A DNA stretch of 64,000 nt, from contig NZ_LQPC01000054.1 in NCBI RefSeq assembly GCF_002101705.1, positions 160,016-224,015 on the forward strand. Direction: 5' to 3'. The stretch is from Mycolicibacterium iranicum (GTDB taxonomy: Bacteria; Actinomycetota; Actinomycetes; Mycobacteriales; Mycobacteriaceae). The stretch's first letter is position 1; the number at the start of each line of letters is the position of its first letter. Of this stretch, positions 58,425 through 64,000 are shown in pieces. Below the pieces are notes generated by a model. It made no database searches. It worked only from the letters and a program-made list of their open reading frames with translations, and was not told where the DNA came from. The translations under genes were made by a program, and so were the position numbers.

Positions 58425-58901
58425 CTACTCTGGGGCTCCGCCCTCGGCTACCGCCTTGATCCGCTCCAGCGTCCTCCTCATATCCCTGAGATTGCGCCGC
58501 CGACGCAACTGGCCGCCGAGCAACGAGTACGCCGCCATCAGCGGACTTTGGTTCAGCCGGAAGGACTCCGTGACGTCGGTGCCCCCATTTGCGGGGCTCA
58601 GCCGGTAATGCCAGTTGTTCACCGCCCGGTCGCCGAGGAGGACCTCGAAACCGAACTCGCGGCCCGGTTCGCACGCCGTCACTCGGCACGTCGTCCAATA
58701 GACGGGCCCGATCTCGTTGCGGCGCACATGCCCGCGAAACCGCGCACCCAGCGCCGGGCCGGTGGCACCGTCGAGCCACTCCGCCTCGAAAGTCTCTGGC
58801 GAGAACTTCCCGACGTTGCGGACATCTGCGATCAGATCCCAGACCCGTTCCGGGGGAGCCGCCATCGACACCGTCACCGCGCCGTGCATTCCCTGCATCA
58901 T
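58425..58901 (-). CDS. SRPBCC-family (polyketide cyclase/START-like) protein
   Basis: 158-residue helix-grip fold protein. AVTVSMAAPPERVWDLIADV (about 8-27) and RNVGKFSPETFEAEWLDGAT (about 28-47) match the START-like N-terminus; the following strands (GARFRGHVRRNEIGPVYWTT, REFGFEVLLGDRAVNNWHYR) and a long C-terminal helix ending RRTLERIKAVAEGG complete the fold. It has a hydrophobic pocket and would bind a lipid or aromatic ligand; no catalytic residues can be named. Typical small mycobacterial SRPBCC. Confidence 0.85.
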   Translation of the reverse strand: MMQGMHGAVTVSMAAPPERVWDLIADVRNVGKFSPETFEAEWLDGATGPALGARFRGHVRRNEIGPVYWTTCRVTACEPGREFGFEVLLGDRAVNNWHYRLSPANGGTDVTESFRLNQSPLMAAYSLLGGQLRRRRNLRDMRRTLERIKAVAEGGAPE

Positions 58902-58934
58902 CGCGCTCCTTCAGCAAGCGGTCGGCCGCTGCCG

Positions 58935-59147
58935 TCAGCGATCGAACTCCGTGTCGTCGTCGGGCACGACCAGAGCCTGCTCGACGAGATCGGCCTCGTT
59001 GGCCTGCCAGTCGCGGTCCAGGCTGACACGCTGGGCGTCCTGCCAGGAATCCTCGTCGACGTCACTGACGGCGCGCTGCTGTTCGGCGAGGTCGGCCTCG
59101 GAGGCGTCCGGCACGTCGCGGTAGGGGCTGCGGTCAGGTGTCGTCAT
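58935..59147 (-). CDS. Small acidic conserved protein
   Basis: 70-residue acidic protein from ATG 59147, which has GGAGG seven bases upstream; the in-frame ATG at 59174 is less well supported. The sequence contains DASEADLAEQQRAVSD and QANEADLVEQALVVPDDD, two imperfect copies of an EADL-EQ motif, a pattern found in short mycobacterial hypotheticals. No domain or function recognised. It is upstream of the SRPBCC gene on the same strand. Confidence 0.75.
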   Translation of the reverse strand: MTTPDRSPYRDVPDASEADLAEQQRAVSDVDEDSWQDAQRVSLDRDWQANEADLVEQALVVPDDDTEFDR

Positions 59148-59380
59148 CGGGAACCTCCGTTGTTGGGGCAGCACGTCACACGATAGGCACGATCCAGTCC
59201 GGCAGTACTGTCGCAGAGCCGGGTGGCCTCTCCCATTCGTCGTCTCCTGTCGTTGCTACGGGTGTGAGCCGGGGATTCACCCATTCACGTACCTCTCGGG
59301 TACGCTGCGTAAACTGCGCGAACAGCGGGACTGACTAGGCCTCCAAACCCGGGGGTCCTGTAAACCGACCAGTATCTTCA

Positions 59381-60280
59381 ATGCCAAAGGTCTGTACTTT
59401 GCCAGAAACTCCGAGCGGCCCTGCGGATCTGCAACCTCATTTCGAGGACATCCAGTCGCATTACGACCTGTCAGACGACTTCTACCGACTTTTTCTCGAT
59501 CCGACGCAGACGTACAGCTGCGCATACTTCGAGCGCGACGACATGACGCTCGAAGAAGCTCAGCGCGCGAAGATCGACCTGTCGCTGGGCAAACTGGGCC
59601 TCGAACCCGGAATGACACTTCTCGACATCGGCTGCGGTTGGGGTGCGACTTTGCTGCGCGCCATCGAAAAGTATGACGTCAATGTCATCGGCCTCACCCT
59701 GAGCCGCAATCAACAGGCACATGTCCAACAAGCGCTCGAGGCCAGCGACAGCAAGCGCAGCAAGAAGGTGCTGCTGGAGGGCTGGGAGCAATTCGACGAG
59801 CCCGTCGACCGGATCGTGTCGATCGGAGCGTTCGAGCATTTCGGCCGCGACCGCTACGACGAGTTCTTCAAGCGCGCCTACCAGGTGCTGCCCGATGACG
59901 GCGTGATGATGCTGCACACCATCATCAAGCCCAGCGACGAAGAGTTCGCCGAACGCGGGCTGCCGCTGACGATGAAGCTCCTGCGGTTCTCGAAATTCAT
60001 CATGGACGAGATCTTCCCCGGCGGAGATCTGCCGAAGCCCACCACCGTCGCCGAGCACGCCAGCAAGGCAGGCTTCCGCCTGACCCGCGAGCAGCGGCTT
60101 CGGGAGCACTACGCCAAGACGTTGGACATCTGGGCCGACGCGCTGCAAAAGCGCAAGGACGACGCGATCGCGATCCAGTCCGAAGAGGTCTACGACCGGT
60201 ACATGAAGTATCTGACCGGCTGCGCGGACCTGTTCCGCGAGGGCTACACCGACATCTGCCAGTTCACTCTGGAGAAGTGA
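59381..60280 (+). CDS. Cyclopropane mycolic acid synthase family methyltransferase
   Basis: SAM-dependent methyltransferase of 299 residues modifying double bonds of mycolic acid precursors. Signatures: HFEDIQSHYDLSDDFYRLFL (about 20-39), DPTQTYSCAYFERDDMTLEE (about 40-59), SAM loop TLLDIGCGWGATLLRAI (about 78-94), RIVSIGAFEHFGRDRYDEFF (about 144-163) and KYLTGCADLFREGY near the end. It resembles PcaA/MmaA2 (cyclopropane synthases) more than the hydroxy-mycolate type, but the exact double-bond position is not assignable. An N-terminal extension (PKVCTLPETPSGPADL) before the conserved start is unusual. Divergent from the small acidic gene, with 233 non-coding bases upstream. Confidence 0.93.
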   Translation: MPKVCTLPETPSGPADLQPHFEDIQSHYDLSDDFYRLFLDPTQTYSCAYFERDDMTLEEAQRAKIDLSLGKLGLEPGMTLLDIGCGWGATLLRAIEKYDVNVIGLTLSRNQQAHVQQALEASDSKRSKKVLLEGWEQFDEPVDRIVSIGAFEHFGRDRYDEFFKRAYQVLPDDGVMMLHTIIKPSDEEFAERGLPLTMKLLRFSKFIMDEIFPGGDLPKPTTVAEHASKAGFRLTREQRLREHYAKTLDIWADALQKRKDDAIAIQSEEVYDRYMKYLTGCADLFREGYTDICQFTLEK

Positions 60281-61328
60281 CGCCCCGGTCCCGATAGGAC
60301 TTGGCGGGCTGTCCCGGCTCCGCCTCGGCCGCGTCACGTCGCCGCGCCGCCATGCCGGCAAGCGCCTCGAACGCCACCCGGTGCGCGGCGTTGACCGTCA
60401 GTTCGGCGTGGTCGTATGCAGGCGCCACCTCGACGATGTCGACACCCGCGACATCGTGCTCGTAGCAGAGCTGCCGCACCATCCTCAGCAGGTCGGCACT
60501 GGTGATGCCGCCCGGCTCCGGTGTGCCCGTGCCCGGGGCGTGCGCAGGGTCCAGCACGTCGATGTCGACCGACACGTAGAGCTTGTCCGCCTTGGCCAGC
60601 GCCTCACCGACCGCGTCGGCCATCACTGCCTTGAAGCCGCGCTCCCAGATTTCCTGCATGGTGTGCCAGGTCATCTTCTGCTCGAGCATCCACTCGAAGG
60701 TGTCCTGCGGCGGCCAATAGCCCCGCAGCCCGACCTGCACGAAGTGCGAACCGGGGACCGCGCCGGATTCGATCAGCCTTCGCATCGGCGTTCCGTGGCT
60801 GGCGAGGTTGCCCTCGATCTCGTCGGCGGTGTCGGCGTGGGCGTCGAAATGGACGATGCCGACATTGCCGTAACCGTGGTAGTCGGCGACTGCGGTGGCT
60901 GCGGGCCAGGTGATCGAGTGATCGCCGCCCAGAATCACCGGGACGATCCCCCGCGAGGCGATGGTGTGTACGCGTTCACGAATGTTGTTGTGCGACACCT
61001 CGGTCTGCCCATGCGGGCAGTAGGCGTCACCGAAGTCGACCACTTCGAGCCAATCGAAGATCTCCAGCCCCAGGTCCATGTGATACGTGCCGGGCTCGTA
61101 CGCCGTGGCGCGAATAGCCCGAGGCCCGAAGCGCGCCCCGGGCCGGTTGGTGGTCGCGATGTCGAACGGGGCCCCGACGATCGCGACGTCGGGTTTCCAC
61201 GTGTCCAACTGCTCGGCCTCCGTGAGGAACGGACGGTGCCCGAAGGATGCGACGCCGGCGTACGCGAGCTCCAGCTGTTCGAGCATTCCCGGAGGGAGAT
61301 CCCTCTGGTGTCCGTGATCGTGACCCAT
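60264..61328 (-). CDS. Ureohydrolase (agmatinase/guanidinobutyrase-like)
   Basis: 354-residue manganese enzyme of the arginase/agmatinase family. Metal motifs: VILGGDHSITWPAA (about 133-146), VHFDAHADTADEIEG (about 163-177) and SVDIDVLDPAHAPGTGTPEP (about 253-272). Hydrolysis of agmatine, guanidinobutyrate or a similar guanidino compound to urea plus amine is expected; urease at the start of the window could use the urea. The N-terminus is His-rich (MGHDHGHQRD). Its 3' end overlaps the methyltransferase gene by 17 bases, convergent. Subfamily substrate specificity is unresolved by sequence. Confidence 0.9.
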   Translation of the reverse strand: MGHDHGHQRDLPPGMLEQLELAYAGVASFGHRPFLTEAEQLDTWKPDVAIVGAPFDIATTNRPGARFGPRAIRATAYEPGTYHMDLGLEIFDWLEVVDFGDAYCPHGQTEVSHNNIRERVHTIASRGIVPVILGGDHSITWPAATAVADYHGYGNVGIVHFDAHADTADEIEGNLASHGTPMRRLIESGAVPGSHFVQVGLRGYWPPQDTFEWMLEQKMTWHTMQEIWERGFKAVMADAVGEALAKADKLYVSVDIDVLDPAHAPGTGTPEPGGITSADLLRMVRQLCYEHDVAGVDIVEVAPAYDHAELTVNAAHRVAFEALAGMAARRRDAAEAEPGQPAKSYRDRGVTSPE

Positions 61329-61346
61329 ACGGACGACCCTATTCGC

Positions 61347-61781
61347 TCACCGGTCTCCTGACCCCTCCAATGCGATCCGCAACGCCTCAGGGACCGGGCG
61401 CTTGAGCCAATCGTCGGTCGACACCACGACGTATACGTTGTGTCCGCGGACCGCGACGTGTTCCTGCGTCCCAACACGGCGAGTGAGGACCTCGAATTCG
61501 ATCGTGAAGCTCGTCGTACCGATGCGGGCGCACTCGGCGGTGACCCGCACCGTGTCTCGCCATCGAACCGATGCGACGAAGTCGATGTCGCTGTGGACCA
61601 CCTGGAAGTCGTAGCCGCCGGCCATCAGGTCCGGATACGCGACATCGAGCGCGTCGAGCAAACCGGTGCAGGCCTCGTCGAACCAGGTGAGGTAGTGGCC
61701 GTTGAAGACGACGCCCTGCTGGTCCACCTCGGCGTAGCGGGGCACGATCGGCAGCGAGAAAGGGGTGGAGAGCTCGCTCAC
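61347..61781 (-). CDS. Hotdog-fold acyl-CoA thioesterase (YbgC/FcbC type)
   Basis: 144-residue thioesterase. YAEVDQQGVVFNGHYLTWFD (about 16-35) is the classic 4-hydroxybenzoyl-CoA thioesterase signature with catalytic Asp (in EVDQQGVV) and the hotdog helix following (EACTGLLDALD). VHSDIDFVASVRWRDTVRV is the central strand pair. GTG 61781 is chosen: the ORF upstream to 62510 is antisense to the dehydratase gene. It is 18 bases upstream of the ureohydrolase gene on the same strand and divergent from the dehydratase. Substrate unknown. Confidence 0.88.
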   Translation of the reverse strand: MSELSTPFSLPIVPRYAEVDQQGVVFNGHYLTWFDEACTGLLDALDVAYPDLMAGGYDFQVVHSDIDFVASVRWRDTVRVTAECARIGTTSFTIEFEVLTRRVGTQEHVAVRGHNVYVVVSTDDWLKRPVPEALRIALEGSGDR

Positions 61782-61841
61782 GCGCAACACCCTACGGACC
61801 AGTCCACAGCGCGCCGGCGGTAGTGCATCAGACTTGGGTGC

Positions 61842-62798
61842 ATGGAGCTCGTGACGATCGACGATGTCCGGTCGGCGGCGCAACGGATCCGCCCCCACGT
61901 GGTGCGTACGCCACTGCTGCCCGCACGCTGGGGTGATGCCGAGCGACCGTTGTGGATCAAACCGGAGAACCTGCAGCCCATCGGGGCGTTCAAGGTGCGC
62001 GGCGCGTTCAACGCCATCGCAGCGGTGCGAGAACGGACCGAGGGCCCCATCGATGTGGTCGCGTACTCCAGCGGCAACCATGCGCAGGCGGTGGCCTATG
62101 CGGCGGCGACGTTCGGACTGCGGGCCCACATCGTCATGCCCGAGGAAACACCGAACGTCAAGGTGCAGTCCACCCGCGACCTCGGTGCGCGGGTCGTGCT
62201 GTGTGGCGCGGGCCAGCGGGAGAAGGTTGCCGACGAGATCCTCACCGAGACCGCGGGAGTCATGATCCCGCCGTTCGACCATCCCGACATCATCGCCGGG
62301 CAGGGCACGATCGGCCTGGAGATCGCCGAGGACCTGCCGACGGTGGCCACCGTGCTGATCCCGGTCAGCGGCGGAGGACTGGCGTCGGGGATCGGCACCG
62401 CGGTACGCGCGTTGTGTCCGCAGGCGGCGATCTTCGGCGTCGAACCCGAACTTGCCGCCGACGCTGCCGAGAGCCTGCGCGTAGGTCATCGGGTCGACTG
62501 GTCGATACACGACCGCAACCGGACCATCGCCGACGGGCTTCGCTCACAGCCGTCGGCGTTGACGTTCGCCCACCTGCAGCACGTCTTGGACGGCATCATC
62601 ACGGTTACCGAGGCCGAAATACGTTCGGCCGTGCGGGAACTCGCCTCGCGTGGCCATCTGGTCGCCGAACCGAGTGGTGCGGTGGCGCTGGCCGGCTACC
62701 GGAAGGCTCGAACGCCGCTGGGTCAGACGGTGGCGATCCTGTCAGGCGGCAACGTCGAACCGCGGATGCTCGCGCAGATCTTGACCGAGTCGGATTAG
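61842..62798 (+). CDS. PLP-dependent threonine/serine dehydratase
   Basis: 318-residue fold-type II PLP enzyme without the C-terminal ACT-like regulatory domains, so the catabolic or serine-racemase-like short form. Lys Schiff base in LQPIGAFKVRGAFNAIAAVR (about 44-63), phosphate/substrate loop in VAYSSGNHAQAVAYAAATFG (about 74-93), and the glycine-rich ISGG-type loop IPVSGGGLASGIGTAVRA (about 172-189). Reaction would be threonine (or serine) to oxobutanoate (or pyruvate) plus ammonia. Absence of regulatory domains suggests no isoleucine feedback. 60 bases separate it from the divergent thioesterase start. Confidence 0.88.
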   Translation: MELVTIDDVRSAAQRIRPHVVRTPLLPARWGDAERPLWIKPENLQPIGAFKVRGAFNAIAAVRERTEGPIDVVAYSSGNHAQAVAYAAATFGLRAHIVMPEETPNVKVQSTRDLGARVVLCGAGQREKVADEILTETAGVMIPPFDHPDIIAGQGTIGLEIAEDLPTVATVLIPVSGGGLASGIGTAVRALCPQAAIFGVEPELAADAAESLRVGHRVDWSIHDRNRTIADGLRSQPSALTFAHLQHVLDGIITVTEAEIRSAVRELASRGHLVAEPSGAVALAGYRKARTPLGQTVAILSGGNVEPRMLAQILTESD

Positions 62799-62860
62799 AC
62801 AGGTGTGCAATTTCGGGGGCCCGGCAGGTAGGGTCACCCGGGATCTGAAGGAGTGTGTTC

Positions 62861-64000
62861 GTGGACGCTGTTCTCGGCTTGTCGGTGACGCCGTCCGCCG
62901 TGGGCGTGGTGCTGGTCGAAGGCCAGGACGACGACGGAGTCACCCTGGACGGCGAGAGTTTCGAGGTCCGCAGGCGCGGCCGGTCGAACGCGGTGGAGAC
63001 GTCCGCGCAGGCTGCGGCGGCCGTGCTGCGTACCGAGGCCGTGGCCGCCGACCTCGGCTGCCGGGTGCATTCCATCGGAGTGACCTGGAGCGACGACGCC
63101 GACACCGAAGCCTCGCTGCTGCTGAAGTCGCTCAGCGACTCCGGGTTCGACAACATCGTTCCCGTGCGATTGTCCGAGGCCACCGATGCATTGGCCCGCC
63201 GGATCGCCCAGGTCCTCGGCTTCCGGACCACCGCCGTGTGCGTCATCGAGCCCGAGCAGCTCATCGCTCTGGTCGTCTCATCGCGCGACGATTCGGACGG
63301 TGCCAGCGCGGTGCAGACGGCGGTCAATCACGCCGTGGTCACCGAGGATGACCTGGTCGGCTGGCTCAGTTCGGTCTTCGCCAGGGCCGACTGGGCACCG
63401 GAAGCCCTGGTGCTCGTCGGCTCCGCCGATGACCTCGACGGCCTCCTGCCTGTTCTCGAAGACGCGCTTGCCGTGCCGGTGTACTCACCGGACGAGGCTC
63501 GCCTTGCTCTCGCCCGCGGCGCGGCACTGGCCTGTGCGCAACCCGGCGAGTTCACCACCTGGGACACCGCAGACGCCGGCCCAGCGACGAAGCCCCCGGC
63601 CAGACGCTTCGCCCGGTTCTGGCCCGCTGCGCTGCTGGGCGCGGGTGCGATCGCATTCGTGGCATCCGTATCGGCTGCCATCACCCTGCAGCTGACACCC
63701 GAACCGGCCGCCCCGCAATCACGCCCAGCCGCCGAAGCGCTGCCGGAGGCCCCCGCCCCGGCTCCTCGGCCCGCGCGGATGTCTCCCGCGCCGGCTGCGC
63801 CCGCAGCTCCCGCTCCGATCGTCGAACAGGTTCCGGTGGAGGCGGCACCGATTCCGGAAGAGGCGCCGGTTGTCGAGGCCGCACCCCCCGAGCTCGCGCC
63901 TCCCGCGGCGCCGCCGCCGGATGCCGCGCCGCCGCCGGATGCCGCGCCGCCGCCGGATGCCGCGCCGCCGCCGGATGCCGCGCTGCCCCCAGCCCCTGGT
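62861..64000 (+). CDS. DUF7159-type membrane protein with Pro/Ala-rich tail (3' end outside window)
   Basis: The first 380 residues of a mycobacterial protein whose N-terminal ATPase-like domain starts MDAVLGLSVTPSAVGVVLVE (GTG 62861, AAGGAG seven bases upstream) and runs to about 225, with SDSGFDNIVPVRLSEATDAL and VCVIEPEQLIALVVSSRDD. A transmembrane helix (FWPAALLGAGAIAFVASVSA, about 253-272) leads to a low-complexity Pro/Ala/Glu region with four tandem APPPDA units. The N-terminal fold resembles a degraded actin/hexokinase-type domain known from paralogous mycobacterial proteins of unknown function. The frame remains open at the window edge. Confidence 0.85.
   Translation, partial: MDAVLGLSVTPSAVGVVLVEGQDDDGVTLDGESFEVRRRGRSNAVETSAQAAAAVLRTEAVAADLGCRVHSIGVTWSDDADTEASLLLKSLSDSGFDNIVPVRLSEATDALARRIAQVLGFRTTAVCVIEPEQLIALVVSSRDDSDGASAVQTAVNHAVVTEDDLVGWLSSVFARADWAPEALVLVGSADDLDGLLPVLEDALAVPVYSPDEARLALARGAALACAQPGEFTTWDTADAGPATKPPARRFARFWPAALLGAGAIAFVASVSAAITLQLTPEPAAPQSRPAAEALPEAPAPAPRPARMSPAPAAPAAPAPIVEQVPVEAAPIPEEAPVVEAAPPELAPPAAPPPDAAPPPDAAPPPDAAPPPDAALPPAPG
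63908..63979 (+). repeat. Four identical 18-bp in-frame repeats (APPPDA)
   Basis: GCGCCGCCGCCGGATGCC occurs four times without a mismatch at 63908, 63926, 63944 and 63962, coding Ala-Pro-Pro-Pro-Asp-Ala each time. Such perfect DNA-level identity suggests recent slippage expansion; the number is probably variable between strains. Confidence 0.9.

Noticed and set aside
1..64000. CRISPR array, prophage or insertion-sequence transposase
   Set aside because: No spaced direct-repeat array, no integrase or phage structural gene and no transposase motif were found; the only repeats are the short ones listed.

Overview
This window is a stretch of GC-rich actinobacterial chromosome, almost certainly from a fast-growing or environmental mycobacterium (Mycolicibacterium type). 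The evidence is the gene content: Apa/MPT32, an antigen-85 mycolyltransferase, a cyclopropane mycolic acid synthase, a 13E12-type HNH protein behind a mycobacterial SOS box, a PimC-like mannosyltransferase and a mycothiol-dependent-type enzyme. From memory, the order also follows the M. tuberculosis H37Rv Rv1850-Rv1879 neighbourhood (ureCFGD, ndh, Rv1855c, Rv1856c, apa, Rv1861, adhA, Rv1863c, Rv1866-67, then bfrA, Rv1877, glnA3, Rv1879), interrupted by accessory genes. The molybdate transporter genes expected between the Rv1856c and apa homologues are absent. No tRNA, rRNA, CRISPR array or recognisable transposase was seen.

Layout. 1-9.8 kb: end of the urease operon, NDH-2 NADH dehydrogenase, LLM flavin oxidoreductase, an odd SDR, secreted Apa, a small membrane protein, zinc alcohol dehydrogenase, CPBP protease. 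9.8-21.4 kb: phosphoketolase, a two-domain CoA-transferase with a thiolase, malate dehydrogenase, a lipoprotein, an EndoIII-like protein without obvious catalytic residues, TfoX, and Lon behind a HAIR-like inverted repeat. 21.4-30.2 kb: SDR, a 30-residue zinc-ribbon candidate, antigen-85 protein, DUF1810, amylase-family enzyme with a deaminase, maleylpyruvate-isomerase-like protein, and a TetR-membrane-TPR operon.

30.2-36.7 kb is the most accessory part. It holds a decayed secreted-protein gene, three tandem 25-bp hairpin repeats, and a GntR / allophanate hydrolase / biuret-hydrolase-like / permease operon that would release ammonia from biuret. The allophanate hydrolase is split by a frameshift in a short G run. 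An SOS-box-controlled 13E12 HNH gene follows.

36.8-49.3 kb: FAD monooxygenase, thioesterase, FUSC membrane protein, an EthD-like protein with an enoyl-CoA hydratase, then an iron block in which a bacterioferritin-associated ferredoxin operon and bacterioferritin diverge from a region with two IdeR-like boxes. After it come an MFS exporter with a C-terminal winged helix, a carboxymuconolactone decarboxylase-like protein, and a GlnA3 + amidohydrolase pair. 49.3-64 kb: an operon of two D-aminoacylase-like enzymes flanking an NTF2-fold protein, dienelactone hydrolase lipoprotein, mannosyltransferase, small secreted and coiled-coil proteins, P450, SRPBCC, cyclopropane mycolic acid synthase, agmatinase-like enzyme, hotdog thioesterase, threonine dehydratase and a truncated Pro/Ala-rich membrane protein.

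Functional themes are nitrogen release (urea, biuret, agmatine-type ureas, D-amino acids, glutamine synthetase-like), envelope assembly, iron storage and proteostasis. Homologies are recognised from motifs and memory; no database search was run.
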